Shown: positions 27,317 through 35,972, counted from the first letter of the stretch. The stretch is 60,657 nucleotides of DNA from an uncultured Lachnospiraceae bacterium (GCA_947567595.1 CANOMQ010000022.1:1-60657), one strand, 5' to 3'. Numbers and translations are program-made. Notes: generated by a model not told the origin, from the sequence alone.

Positions 27317-28402
27317 CTACCTATCATAATCTATTTTCGTTCCAGTCTGCCCGTCATCTTTTTTGTAAATGGTGTCAAGCTGGCTTTTTAACGTCTTCAA
27401 TGTATCAATTACCTTGTCATAATCCATTCGCCTTGGCCCGATAATGCCGATGGTTCCCTTCATGCCCTCCTCAAGCTCGTAGGTTGCCGTGACCACACTG
27501 CAGTCCTTCATGGTCTTGACAGGCGTCTCGTTTCCGATATAAACCTGTATGCCTGTTCCTGTCTCATCGGTGAGCGTTTCATTGACCAACTCGGTCAGAA
27601 GCTGTTTTTCCTCAAATGTCGTAATCAGCTCGCTCGCCCTTTGATTGTCCGCAAGCTCGGGATATTTGAAAATGTTATTTGCGCCGCTTGTGTAAATTTC
27701 AATGTTCTCGTCATTTTTAATCTGCGACGCCACCGCGTCCATCACTTCCGCCACAATGCCTGCATGGTCGCCTGCCTGCTGCTTTAGCTTCGCAATCATC
27801 GCAAGGTTGATTTCCTCGATTGGCAGTCCGTTTAAATTTGTGTTCAGCAGGATATTCAGCTTTAAGAGTGTTTCGTCGTCAAGCAGCTCGTCGACGGTTA
27901 TCATGCTGTTTTTTATCACGTTGCCCTCGACAACGATTGTCGTAAGGAGCTGGCATTTGTCAACCCTTGAGAGCTGGATAAATTTCAGCTTGTTTCCCCT
28001 GACCTGCGGCGCCGAAATCATGGTTGCGTAGTTGGTGTTCGTGGCAAGCATTTTTGCCATCTGCTTGAGCACCGACTCCATTTTGTCCTCCCGCTCGAGG
28101 AGAATGCGCTGCAGCTCCTTGACCTCCTGCGTCGCCTGATTGAGCTGCTCCTCCTTCTCCAACATCATGCGGTCAACATACAGCCGGTAGCCTTTGTCCG
28201 ACGGAATGCGCCCTGCGGAGGTGTGCGGCTGAAGAATGTAGCCAAGCTCCTCCAAGTCGGACATTTCGTTTCGGATTGTGGCGGAGCTGAGGTTCAAATC
28301 CGTGTACTTTGAAATTGTCCTGCTGCCTACAGGCTCGCCCGTTTCCAAATAGTTTCGGATAATCGCCTGAAGGATTTTCAATTTCCGTTCATCTAAATCC
28401 AA
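27317..28402 (-). CDS. hrcA: Heat-shock repressor HrcA
   Basis: 361 residues starting at a TTG (28402) with AAAGGGG upstream. This start places the protein after the CIRCE operator. A longer upstream frame would translate through the operator and is rejected. It has an N-terminal winged helix (ILQAIIRNYLETGEPVGSRT, then SSATIRNEMSDLEELGYI) and the HrcA C-terminal domain. It binds CIRCE and represses its own operon until GroEL becomes limiting during heat stress. Confidence 0.95.
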   Translation of the reverse strand: MDLDERKLKILQAIIRNYLETGEPVGSRTISKYTDLNLSSATIRNEMSDLEELGYILQPHTSAGRIPSDKGYRLYVDRMMLEKEEQLNQATQEVKELQRILLEREDKMESVLKQMAKMLATNTNYATMISAPQVRGNKLKFIQLSRVDKCQLLTTIVVEGNVIKNSMITVDELLDDETLLKLNILLNTNLNGLPIEEINLAMIAKLKQQAGDHAGIVAEVMDAVASQIKNDENIEIYTSGANNIFKYPELADNQRASELITTFEEKQLLTELVNETLTDETGTGIQVYIGNETPVKTMKDCSVVTATYELEEGMKGTIGIIGPRRMDYDKVIDTLKTLKSQLDTIYKKDDGQTGTKIDYDR

Positions 28403-28440
28403 CCTGCCACGCCCCTTTCTGACTGATGCTTGAGAATTTA

Positions 28441-28467
28441 TTAGCACTCCTTGCGGTTGAGTGCTAA
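28441..28467. promoter_or_regulatory. CIRCE operator
   Basis: TTAGCACTC-N9-GAGTGCTAA is a perfect match to the conserved inverted repeat bound by HrcA. It lies downstream of the -10 box and 38 bp before the hrcA start codon, so bound repressor would block transcription. Confidence 0.98.
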
Positions 28468-28481
28468 TATTTACATATACT

Positions 28482-28511
28482 AACTTACTACTTTCCAAAA
28501 TTATTGTCAAC
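28482..28511 (-). promoter_or_regulatory. Sigma-A promoter of the hrcA operon
   Basis: A perfect TTGACA, 18-bp spacer and TAAGTT lie just upstream of CIRCE on the minus strand. This is the only strong promoter seen before hrcA. Confidence 0.75.
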
Positions 28512-28582
28512 AATCTTTTTGGAATTATTTATAAACATTTTCTAAATTATAGAAAATCGGGAATTTGGACGCACGTGTGCAT

Positions 28583-28609
28583 AAAAAAAGCCCCGCGCGG
28601 TGGCGGAGC
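28583..28609 (-). terminator. Intrinsic terminator after the KdgF-like gene
   Basis: GCTCCGC pairs with GCGGGGC (one G-U) around a 6-base loop, followed by seven U on the minus strand. It separates the cupin gene from the hrcA promoter region. Confidence 0.85.
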
Positions 28610-28626
28610 TTACTTTTTATATGAAC

Positions 28627-28968
28627 TTAAACGAACTCGTCCCGCATGGGATTGAAGATGTCAACCAAAATGCCCTCTTTTAAGCAGACACAGCCGTGCT
28701 CAATGCCGTTTCGCTTTAACAGCACATCGCCTGCGTTTACGATTTTCTTTTCCTCGCCGACCGTGAACTCAAACTGCCCGGACGCGACGTATGTGATTTG
28801 CGTGTGCGGGTGGCTGTGCATTGCGCCGATGGCTCCCTCCTTGAAATGATTTTCAACGCACATCATTTCATCGGCGTATGCCATGATTTTGCGCTCCACG
28901 CCTTCACCGCAGGGCTCGGCGTCAATTTCGGTGTTAAAGTTCCAAATGTTGTTTTTTGTTGTTTTCAT
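28627..28968 (-). CDS. kdgF: KdgF-like cupin, uronate-linearising enzyme
   Basis: 113 residues, a single cupin domain. The metal ligands fit H51, H53, Q57 and H91 (MHSHPHTQITYV and GIEHGCVCL). The ending LVDIFNPMRDEFV and the AIGAMHSHPH context match KdgF. KdgF converts 4,5-unsaturated galacturonate or mannuronate from pectin or alginate lyases into the linear keto sugar that enters the 2-keto-3-deoxygluconate pathway. The nearby uxuA/uxuB and TRAP genes, 12-20 kb away, fit this role. It stands as a single gene with its own terminator. A generic cupin of other function is the alternative. Confidence 0.72.
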   Translation of the reverse strand: MKTTKNNIWNFNTEIDAEPCGEGVERKIMAYADEMMCVENHFKEGAIGAMHSHPHTQITYVASGQFEFTVGEEKKIVNAGDVLLKRNGIEHGCVCLKEGILVDIFNPMRDEFV

Positions 28969-29033
28969 GTTGATTGGTTCCTTTCTTTATTTATAGCAGA
29001 TTTTACACCTTATTATATAATCAGCCCTTCCTG

Positions 29034-29315
29034 TTATGCCAGCTTCTGAAGCTTTTCACTATGTTCCCGAATTACATTTTTCATAACATCAATGTCTGCC
29101 TGCATCGCCTCAATCTGTTCCACGCCAATCTGATAACGTCTGAACGTGCTGGTATAGCAGGATTCAATTGTCTGCAATCTTGGCAAAAGCTCATTCTCCT
29201 GCATAAGCTCAATTTTTGTCAGCCTGTCATTAATAGGTTTTAGCTTCTTGTCAAGCATATCGGACATTGCAAGCAATAATTCATTATCTGTCATATTAAT
29301 CCTCCGTTTTAACAA
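29034..29315 (-). CDS. Small coiled-coil protein of unknown function
   Basis: 93 residues, mostly two amphipathic helices. The N-terminal half reads LLLAMSDMLDKKLKPINDRL, followed by a heptad-rich stretch up to HSEKLQKLA. Small proteins of this type are frequent in Lachnospiraceae. No enzyme motif, signal peptide or membrane segment is present. AGGAT precedes the ATG. It stands alone between the cupin gene and the divergent spore-coat operon. A -10-like TATACT lies about 70 bp upstream. Confidence 0.6.
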   Translation of the reverse strand: MLKRRINMTDNELLLAMSDMLDKKLKPINDRLTKIELMQENELLPRLQTIESCYTSTFRRYQIGVEQIEAMQADIDVMKNVIREHSEKLQKLA

Positions 29316-29584
29316 TATTTGTAAATTCTAATACCGAAAAGCATAAGCTTTTAAATGTATGTAGCTTGTTCATAATTGTTATTGACAGTATAACACACCC
29401 CGTCTGTAAAGTCTATCCAAATAGTCCTTATTTCCTCCCACCATCCCCATCAAATTTTTACCACCCGCCATTTCCCGCCGCCGAAAGAATTTACCAGCAT
29501 ACCACACCCCAAACCCACCAAAAATAAAACCGTAACCCGATGATATTCACAAATTCACAATTACATGAAAACGGAGGCTTTTCT

Positions 29585-30061
29585 ATGAAAACACAAACAA
29601 ATTGCCAATGCAGCGCCGAAACCCTTGCCATGGCGTCCGTTCCCATGCAGGAATGGTGCGAGCCATATGATCTTGCCACAGCAATCTACAGCGGCACACT
29701 GTTCCCATGTCTGAACATGAACTTTTTTGACGCGGAGGACATTCCGTGCCCGTTCTGCAACAAGCCCGCACTGACAAAAGCGGCGGAGCAGGAAAAGGCA
29801 CTGATTGAAATCTGCAAGGTCGGCTTTGCAATCAATGACCTTACACTGTACCTCGACACGCACCCCGACTGCCAAAACGGTATCAATCTGATGAAAGACC
29901 TTTTGCAGCAGCGCCTTGACGCACTTGCGGAATTTGCCAAAAAGTATTACCCGCTGACGCAGCTATCCATCGTCACGGGCACCCCGGAGGCAAAGGACTA
30001 CGAGTGGGACGAAGGCCCGCTCCCGTGGGACCCGTTCGGAGAGTGTATTTTAGCAAAATAA
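29585..30061 (+). CDS. cotJA/cotJB: CotJA-CotJB fusion, spore coat assembly protein
   Basis: 158 residues from an ATG with ACGGAGG upstream. Residues about 13-55 match CotJA (ASVPMQEWCEPYDLATAIYS, GTLFPCLN). After a short Cys-containing linker (CPFC, 55-58), residues about 68-150 match CotJB (EICKVGFAINDLTLYLDTHP, KKYYPLT, PLPWD). In Bacillus these are two adjacent genes, and here they form one frame with no stop or overlap. The products help place CotJC in the spore coat. The cotJC gene follows 30 bp downstream. Expression late in sporulation in the mother cell is expected from the family, but I could not find a convincing sigma-E/K promoter. Confidence 0.85.
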   Translation: MKTQTNCQCSAETLAMASVPMQEWCEPYDLATAIYSGTLFPCLNMNFFDAEDIPCPFCNKPALTKAAEQEKALIEICKVGFAINDLTLYLDTHPDCQNGINLMKDLLQQRLDALAEFAKKYYPLTQLSIVTGTPEAKDYEWDEGPLPWDPFGECILAK

Positions 30062-30091
30062 GAAAACAAAAACAATTAGGAGGATTATATT

Positions 30092-30703
30092 ATGTGGGCT
30101 TACGAAAAACGACTTCAATACCCGGTTAAAATTACCAAAACATGCCCCAAAACCGCACAACTAATCATCAGCCAGTACGGCGGGCCGGACGGCGAGCTTT
30201 CCGCGTCCATGCGCTACCTTGCGCAGCGCTATTCCATGCCAGTCAAAAAAGTCGGCGGGCTTTTGACGGACATCGGCACGGAGGAAATCAATCACATGGA
30301 AATCATCTGTGCCATCGTCTATCAGCTTACAAAAAACCTCACGCCCGAACAGGCAAAAACAGCAGGCTTTGACGCCTACTATATCGACCACACCACTGGA
30401 CTCTGGCCGCAGGCGGCTGCCGGCGTGCCCTTCACGTCATTGGAATTTCAATCCAAAGGCGACGCGTTTGCCGATTTATACGAAGACTTAGCGGCAGAGC
30501 AAAAAGCACGTACCGTCTACGAAAACCTGCTGCGCGTCATCGACGACCCCGACGTACGCGCACCGTTAAAATTCCTGCGCGCAAGGGAAATCGTGCATTT
30601 CCAGCGGTTCGGAGAAGCTCTCGAAATGACAAAGGACAAGCTTGACCACAGTAATTATTATTTCTTTAATGCGGAATTTGATAAGAAGTTTTTGAAAAAA
30701 TAA
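30092..30703 (+). CDS. cotJC: Spore coat protein CotJC (manganese catalase fold)
   Basis: 203 residues. It matches the CotJC/manganese catalase family: MWAYEKRLQYPVKI, GPDGELSASMRYLAQRYSMP, TDIGTEEINHMEII, EQKARTVYENLLRVIDDPDV, and LRAREIVHFQRFGEAL. The Glu/His residues in TEEINHME, EQKAR and REIVHFQ are the di-manganese ligands of the family. It may protect spores from peroxide. An AGGAGG site precedes the ATG. It is co-transcribed with the CotJA-CotJB fusion and followed by a terminator. Confidence 0.95.
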   Translation: MWAYEKRLQYPVKITKTCPKTAQLIISQYGGPDGELSASMRYLAQRYSMPVKKVGGLLTDIGTEEINHMEIICAIVYQLTKNLTPEQAKTAGFDAYYIDHTTGLWPQAAAGVPFTSLEFQSKGDAFADLYEDLAAEQKARTVYENLLRVIDDPDVRAPLKFLRAREIVHFQRFGEALEMTKDKLDHSNYYFFNAEFDKKFLKK

Positions 30704-30709
30704 TAAAAC

Positions 30710-30749
30710 AAAAAGCGGAGAATTTTCGAACATATATTCCCCGCTTTTC
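30710..30749. terminator. Bidirectional terminator between cotJC and uppP
   Basis: AAAAGCGG-GAAT pairs with ATTC-CCGCTTTT around a 12-base loop, with U-rich tails on both strands. It serves the convergent cotJC and uppP genes. Confidence 0.85.
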
Positions 30750-30759
30750 TTTCCCCAAT

Positions 30760-31596
30760 TTACACCGTAATCACACCCCCAACGCCAAGCGCAATTACGA
30801 CAATCCCAAGCACAATCCGGTACCACCCGAATACCTGAAAATCGTGCTTCTTGATATACTCCATCAAAAACTTTATCACAAACACCGAAACCAAAAACGC
30901 CACAACCATGCCGACAAGCAGAATGCACGCCTCCATTCCGGTAAACGAAAATCCAAACTTCACCATTTTCAAAAGACTTGCCCCAAACATCACCGGAATG
31001 GCGAGGAAAAACGTAAACTCCGCCGCCACGCTCCTTGATACACCAATCATCAGTGCCCCCACAATCGTCGCCCCCGAGCGCGAGGTGCCCGGAAAGACTG
31101 CGGCAATCAACTGAAACAGCCCGATAATCAACGCCGTCTGAAACGTAATGTCATCCAAGGTATTAACCTTGGCGCGCTTTCCCTTATTGTTCCGCTCCAC
31201 GATGATGAATGCCACACCGAACGCAATCAGCGCAATCGCAACCGGTATCGCGTGATAAAAAAGCTCCTCGCACACATCGTCAAACAGCAGTCCCACAATC
31301 GCCGCAGGAACACACGCGACCGCGATTTTGAGCCACAGCATGATTTTATCCATCTCAATCACAGGCTTTGATTTGTCCTTAAACTGGAACGGGAAAATCT
31401 TTCCCCAAAACAAAAGCACCACCGCCATAATCGCGCCAAGCTGTATCACCACAAGAAACATTTCCAAAAACTCCGGCGTACAGTCAAGCTTGATAAACTC
31501 ATCAAGTATAATCATATGCCCCGTACTGCTGACAGGCAGCCATTCCGTAATGCCCTCAACAATACCAAACAATATTGCCTTAAAAATTTCTACCAT
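30760..31596 (-). CDS. uppP: Undecaprenyl-diphosphatase UppP (BacA)
   Basis: 278 residues, about eight membrane helices. Both catalytic motifs are present: EGITEWLPVSSTGH (14-27) and FPGTSRSGATI. It dephosphorylates undecaprenyl diphosphate to recycle the lipid carrier for peptidoglycan and teichoic acid synthesis, and gives bacitracin resistance when abundant. The gene starts 11 bp after the aminotransferase stop and is probably co-transcribed with it. Confidence 0.96.
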   Translation of the reverse strand: MVEIFKAILFGIVEGITEWLPVSSTGHMIILDEFIKLDCTPEFLEMFLVVIQLGAIMAVVLLFWGKIFPFQFKDKSKPVIEMDKIMLWLKIAVACVPAAIVGLLFDDVCEELFYHAIPVAIALIAFGVAFIIVERNNKGKRAKVNTLDDITFQTALIIGLFQLIAAVFPGTSRSGATIVGALMIGVSRSVAAEFTFFLAIPVMFGASLLKMVKFGFSFTGMEACILLVGMVVAFLVSVFVIKFLMEYIKKHDFQVFGWYRIVLGIVVIALGVGGVITV

Positions 31597-31607
31597 TCCG
31601 TACCCCT

Positions 31608-32795
31608 TTATCTATACTCCGCTGCAACAAACCTGCGAAGCGCTTCCATCGCACGCTCCACCATCTGCGTCTCGACACAATACGCCATCCTAAAATACCC
31701 CGGACAGCCAAACGAGTCTGCCGGAACAAGTACAAGGTCGTAATTTAACGCCTTTTTGCAGAACGCAACCGAGTCCTCCTCAAGCGCCTTCGGGAAAATG
31801 TAAAACGTTCCGCCCGGCTTTACAACCTCAAACCCTAAACTGACAAGCGTGTCATAAATAATATTCATATTTTTCTCATACACCGACAAATCCGATGTCA
31901 CGCCAAGCACATCTGCTACTGCTATCTGTATGATGGACGGCGGGCAATTATGACCAATCCCCCTTGAAATCTGCGCGCACATCACCGAAATCAGCTCGCT
32001 GTCCGTGCACTTCGGGTTTGCCGCCACATATCCGAGACGCTCCCCCGGAATGGACATCGACTTCGCAAACGAATAGCACGAAAGCGTATTGTCGTAAAAC
32101 TTCGACACATACGGAGCATCAACGCCCGCAAAAATAATCTCCCTGTACGGCTCGTCCGAAATGATAAAAATATCATGTCCGTACTCTTTCTGCTTTTCCT
32201 CCAAAACAGCGGCAAGCCGCTTCAACGTTTCCGCCGAGTAAACCGTACCGGACGGATTGTTCGGTGTGTTAATCAACACCGCCATCGTCTTCGGATTTAA
32301 AAGCTCCTCAAACGCCTCAAAGTTAATCTGGAACTGCTTCGTATCCGCAGGCACCACCTTCAGAACCGCGCCCGTCTGATTGATATAGTGATTGTACTCA
32401 GGAAAATACGGCGCAAACGTAATCACTTCATCCCCCGGCTGCGTCACAGCACGCGCCGCATGCGCCACCGCGCCTGCCGCACCCGTCGTCATAAACAAAT
32501 GCTCTGCCGTGTAATTCATGTCAAATGTCTTGTTCAGATATTCCGCAAATTTCTGCCGTACCGCCGGAATACCCTGCGACTGGCTGTAGCCGTGCAGCTC
32601 CATTGTATCCTTCATCTGCAAAAGTTCTATCATTTTATCCGTAAATTCCTGCGGCACCGGAACGGAAGGGTTGCCGAGGCTGAAATCAAACACATTCTCC
32701 GCGCCAATCTCCTTCGCGCGCCTTCCTGCCCACTCCGACAACTCCCTGATAACCGACTTTGCGCCGAGCATATCCTTATATTTTTGTGAAACCAT
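31608..32795 (-). CDS. Pyridoxal-phosphate aminotransferase, class I/II
   Basis: 395 residues. It has the fold-type I layout: TTGAAGAVAHAARAV (PLP phosphate region), INTPNNPSGTVYSAETL, IISDEPYREI, and the Schiff-base lysine in SYSFAKSMSIPGERLGY with the substrate-binding arginine near the end (FRMAY). It would move an amino group between an amino acid (aspartate or aromatic) and 2-oxoglutarate. The specific amino acid cannot be assigned. It is transcribed with uppP. The second copy of the repeat element ends about 70 bp upstream of the ATG. Confidence 0.88.
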   Translation of the reverse strand: MVSQKYKDMLGAKSVIRELSEWAGRRAKEIGAENVFDFSLGNPSVPVPQEFTDKMIELLQMKDTMELHGYSQSQGIPAVRQKFAEYLNKTFDMNYTAEHLFMTTGAAGAVAHAARAVTQPGDEVITFAPYFPEYNHYINQTGAVLKVVPADTKQFQINFEAFEELLNPKTMAVLINTPNNPSGTVYSAETLKRLAAVLEEKQKEYGHDIFIISDEPYREIIFAGVDAPYVSKFYDNTLSCYSFAKSMSIPGERLGYVAANPKCTDSELISVMCAQISRGIGHNCPPSIIQIAVADVLGVTSDLSVYEKNMNIIYDTLVSLGFEVVKPGGTFYIFPKALEEDSVAFCKKALNYDLVLVPADSFGCPGYFRMAYCVETQMVERAMEALRRFVAAEYR

Positions 32796-32862
32796 TGTGA
32801 TTGTCCTCCTTCATTAACTGTTCTTCCTTACGTTACCACATTTTGGCGGTTTCATCAAGCAA

Positions 32863-33477
32863 AATCAAGAGCGACCGCTATATCCTTTTTCATGATATAC
32901 CGGTCGCCCTAATTCATTACAATATCCAATTTTTTCCTCTTTCTCGGCATTTTCTCTTCTTTTTTCTTCCTCGCACCATTTCTTCTTAATTTGCCGATTT
33001 TTTTATGGTACGTTTCTCTTTTGGTACTTCTTATGGTTTTTTTCGTTCTCTTTGTAGTCCTTTCATCTGATTACTCTCGCTGAAACATTCACTTAATCTT
33101 TTTTATGTGTACAATCCTCTTAAATACACATTCTCTCATTCACATATTCCTTAAGGATTTTCATTTTCATCAGATTAAGGTTTGCGGGTCATCCAATGGA
33201 CTCATCTCCTTTCTCAAGCATACCCTTTATCGCTATTGTTTACGGTTCCCGAAAATATATAGGATAAAGCTGAAAGATTAAAGGTATCTTTTGTGCTTTT
33301 TTGTTTTTTCCTTGGTGTGATTGTAGAATAACATGATTTTTGGGATATTTCAAGGGGTTTTTGGCATTTTTCTCAATACCGTCGTTTTGCACAGCTTCTT
33401 TCAGTTATTTCGTATAGCATTTTCTGAATTTTCTGACCATTTTCTTCCTGTTCCATGGCAAAATGTTCCATGGCAGA
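32863..33477. repeat. Dispersed ~600-bp non-coding element, copy 2
   Basis: Same orientation as copy 1 (5115-5716). Both ends and all shared blocks correspond, with scattered substitutions and small indels. It fills most of the gap between the divergent aminotransferase and CarD-like genes. A minus-strand frame that is open in copy 1 has a stop after ten codons here, so the element is not conserved as coding. It has no transposase and no recognised boundary repeats. Read on the minus strand it leads straight into the aminotransferase gene. Confidence 0.8.
32871..32907 (-). other. Hairpin at the end of repeat copy 2
   Basis: Same position and shape as the hairpin in copy 1. The 14-bp stem 32871-32884 with 32894-32907 has one fewer mismatch here because GGTCGC pairs fully with GCGACC. 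Confidence 0.55.
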
Positions 33478-33487
33478 CCCAATTCAT

Positions 33488-33516
33488 TTGCAGAAAGCAA
33501 TTTTATGTCGTATACT
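33488..33516 (+). promoter_or_regulatory. Sigma-A promoter of the CarD-like gene
   Basis: TTGCAG, 17-bp spacer, TATACT. The ~75-nt leader contains a hairpin pairing GTAGGGGGAG with CTCCACTAC, before the GGAGGG ribosome-binding site. Confidence 0.65.
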
Positions 33517-33592
33517 AATCGAGTAGGGGGAGCGTTCTTCTCCACTACCCGCCGCGCGAAAAAGCGCAGAAAAATCACACGGAGGGATAGCC

Positions 33593-33877
33593 TTGTTTCA
33601 AAAAAAAGACATCATATTCAGCGAAACCATCGGCGTTTGCGTCGTGGATGATATTGTAAAACTTGCGGACAGCCGGAAGGATACCTACAGCTACTACCTT
33701 CTGCGCTCCGTATTTGATAAGGCGAAAAAAGCCTACATTCCTGTCGAAAACCATTCGGTTAAGCTGCGCGCCCTGATTACCGCAGAGGAAGCGCAGGCAG
33801 CAAAGGACGCGGAGGATTTTGACCAGCTTAGTCAAGCCATAAGGAATGAAATAAACTACGTCTTAAAAATAAATTGA
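33593..33877 (+). CDS. CarD/TRCF-RID-like small protein
   Basis: 94 residues starting at TTG, with GGAGGG upstream. The sequence FQKKDIIFSETIGVCVVDDI and the later YYLLRSVF...AYIPVENHSVKLR resemble the RNA-polymerase-interacting domain of CarD-like proteins, which begin with a similar IGD-x-VVY-x-GVG pattern. No DNA-binding C-terminal domain is present, so it is at best a minimal version. It might modulate transcription initiation. A promoter for the following FIST gene overlaps its stop codon. I am fairly sure the gene is real and less sure of the role. Confidence 0.6.
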   Translation: MFQKKDIIFSETIGVCVVDDIVKLADSRKDTYSYYLLRSVFDKAKKAYIPVENHSVKLRALITAEEAQAAKDAEDFDQLSQAIRNEINYVLKIN

Positions 33878-33902
33878 CCTTTTACTTCATTATCAGTATA
33901 AT
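33874..33902 (+). promoter_or_regulatory. Sigma-A promoter of the FIST-receptor operon
   Basis: TTGACC, 17-bp spacer, perfect TATAAT, 63 bp before the FIST gene ATG. The -35 overlaps the CarD-like stop codon. Confidence 0.7.
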
Positions 33903-33964
33903 AATATTGCTATTTATTCTAAATCATTCTAAAGACATGAGATATAGGAAAGGATGGAAGCTGT

Positions 33965-35020
33965 ATGAAACAGTTTTTTGGAACAAGTCAGAGCGGGGAT
34001 TTGGCGGCGGCAGTCCGTAACCTAAATAACCCGAAATTCATCATGCTCCTGTCAAACAACACACAGTTTGAAGCGCATGTAAAGACTTTGGAATCCCTAT
34101 ACCCCAAAGTCCCAAGCATCGGCTGTATCGGCATGAGCTATGATACCAATATTACGGAGAACGGCGTCAGCGTTATCGCATTTCTGGATGATGTCAGCGC
34201 GACGGCAAACGTGCTCGAGCAGGTGTCCGTCATGCCCGTAAAATACATTGAGCGAATGGATAAGGATCTTACAAAAATCGGTGCTTCGGCACAGGATACC
34301 GTATGTATCGACTTTTGCAGCGGCAACGACGCCTGCGTTCTTACGACCATTTATTCCTGCCTAAAGCACAGAGGAATCCAGCTCGTAGGCGGAACAGGCG
34401 ACGCGGGAAAGGTATCCGCAAACGGTAAGGTCTACAACGATGCCGTCGCTTACGCACTTATCAAAAATCACGGCGGGCGCGTCAAGACATACAAGGAAAA
34501 CATCTACCACAAGCTTGGTAATTACCGCTTTATCGCCTCCAACACAGACCGCGCCAACTATATCATCGGTGCGCTGAACGGAATGCCGGCAAAGCAGGTG
34601 TACAAGGACATTCTCCATGTGACCGACGAGGGTATTCTTACGCAGACCTTTAAAAATCCTTTTGGAAAAATTAACGGAAACGACACCTGTATTATTTCCA
34701 TTAAAGAGGTCAGCGGGAACGCGCTTGCATGCTTCCGTCAGGTGAACGACTCCGATGTCTTAATCCTGCTGGAGCTGGGCGATTTCAAGGCGACCGTCAG
34801 ACAGACCATCGAAACAATCCGCCGCGAATTTCCAAGACGTTCTGCAGTCTTTTCCGTGAACTGCCTGTTTCGGTATAAGCTGTTTTGCGAGCATAATTAT
34901 ATGCAGGAATATCTCAGAGAAATGGGTGCACTGGGCACACACGCAGGGCTTGTCGGCTACGGGGAGCATTACAACAACCGCTTTGTCAACCAATCGATGA
35001 CTTGCGTTGTGTTTGAATAA
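33965..35020 (+). CDS. FIST sensory domain protein
   Basis: 351 residues, soluble, no signal peptide or membrane helix. Residues about 1-190 match the FIST_N domain (PSIGCIGMSYD, GIQLVGGTGDAG), and about 215-345 match FIST_C (AKQVYKDIL, then FSVNCLFRYKLFCEHNYMQE and LVGYGEHY). FIST domains are predicted to bind small ligands such as amino acids and to feed signalling outputs. Here the output is probably the methyl-accepting protein encoded 15 bp downstream. AGGAAAGGA precedes the ATG. Confidence 0.85.
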   Translation: MKQFFGTSQSGDLAAAVRNLNNPKFIMLLSNNTQFEAHVKTLESLYPKVPSIGCIGMSYDTNITENGVSVIAFLDDVSATANVLEQVSVMPVKYIERMDKDLTKIGASAQDTVCIDFCSGNDACVLTTIYSCLKHRGIQLVGGTGDAGKVSANGKVYNDAVAYALIKNHGGRVKTYKENIYHKLGNYRFIASNTDRANYIIGALNGMPAKQVYKDILHVTDEGILTQTFKNPFGKINGNDTCIISIKEVSGNALACFRQVNDSDVLILLELGDFKATVRQTIETIRREFPRRSAVFSVNCLFRYKLFCEHNYMQEYLREMGALGTHAGLVGYGEHYNNRFVNQSMTCVVFE

Positions 35021-35035
35021 AGGAGGGAGCACATC

Positions 35036-35962
35036 ATGTTTTTTAGAAATAACCGGGGAAAATCCGGACAATCCAAAAACCTTTATCCGATTTTGCACGT
35101 GACAAGCAGCCTGAACGACTACCAAAAGGAGCTTGCGCAAAAGGAAGTGGAGTCGTTGTCGGAGCTTGGCATGGTCAGCAGCTCCTTTGCGGGCGTACTC
35201 AACGAAGCGGAGAATTTTCAGACACAGCTTCATGATTTCGGCGACTCGTTTTTCAGCGTCAACGAAGCGGCAGGTCAGTTTGCACAGGTAAAAGAAGATA
35301 TTTCCCAAACCGTATCTGGCGCACAGGAGATGGTGGAGGAGCTCAAGCTCACCTCCGCACAGGTTCAGGACGCTTACAGCGCAATGCAGAGCACCTTCGA
35401 GCAGCTCCAGCTTGCCGTAAAGGACATCCGGCGGTGCATGGGCAAAATCGTGTCCATTGCGGATGAGACAAACATTCTTGCATTAAACGCGTCCATCGAA
35501 GCGGCAAGAGCCGGAAACCACGGCAAGGGCTTTGCGATTGTCGCGGAAAAGGTCGGAGAGCTTGCAAAGGAAATCAAGGGGCTGACCGATGATGTTGACG
35601 TGAGCATACATAACGTGGAAAACGGTGCAAACCACCTAAATGAAAGCATTACGCAGTCACAGCAGGTACTGGGGCAGAACATTGATATTGTAAATAATAC
35701 CTCAAAATCCTTTGAGCAGATTACCGAGGTTGCGGACGGCGCTTCATCGGTGCAGTCGGAAATAGCCGAGGTAATCCTTGACTCGCAGAGTAAGCTGCAA
35801 TTACTTTGTCAGTTTTTTGACAAAATCAAATATCAGTATCAGGAGGTTGTAAAGCACATTGACCGCGCCAGCAGTCTTGGCACGACAAAGAGTACCATGT
35901 TTGAGGACATGAACAACATGCTCTCACAGATTGAGCCGATGATGAAGGATACAAATTCTTAA
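35036..35962 (+). CDS. Soluble methyl-accepting chemotaxis protein
   Basis: 308 residues without membrane helices. Residues 1-100 form a helical lead. The signalling hairpin tip is [20 protein letters not shown], followed by [20 protein letters not shown]. The rest is a coiled coil. It is a short cytoplasmic chemoreceptor of the MCPsignal family that would control CheA. It has no ligand domain of its own. The FIST protein encoded just before is the likely sensory partner, together acting as a split receptor. It may govern motility or another Che-like output. A terminator follows. Confidence 0.88.
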   Translation: MFFRNNRGKSGQSKNLYPILHVTSSLNDYQKELAQKEVESLSELGMVSSSFAGVLNEAENFQTQLHDFGDSFFSVNEAAGQFAQVKEDISQTVSGAQEMVEELKLTSAQVQDAYSAMQSTFEQLQLAVKDIRRCMGKIVSIADETNILALNASIEAARAGNHGKGFAIVAEKVGELAKEIKGLTDDVDVSIHNVENGANHLNESITQSQQVLGQNIDIVNNTSKSFEQITEVADGASSVQSEIAEVILDSQSKLQLLCQFFDKIKYQYQEVVKHIDRASSLGTTKSTMFEDMNNMLSQIEPMMKDTNS

Positions 35963-35972
35963 ATGATTTAAC

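Noticed and set aside
29490-29584. Sigma-E/K-type promoter for the cotJ operon
   Set aside because: A weak GATATT/CATGAAA pair would place the start at the ribosome-binding site; no convincing match was found.
33920-33945. TAAA...GATAT sigma-D-like motif before the FIST gene
   Set aside because: The -10 match is poor, the spacing is one base short, and transcription would start inside the ribosome-binding site; a clear sigma-A promoter lies just upstream.
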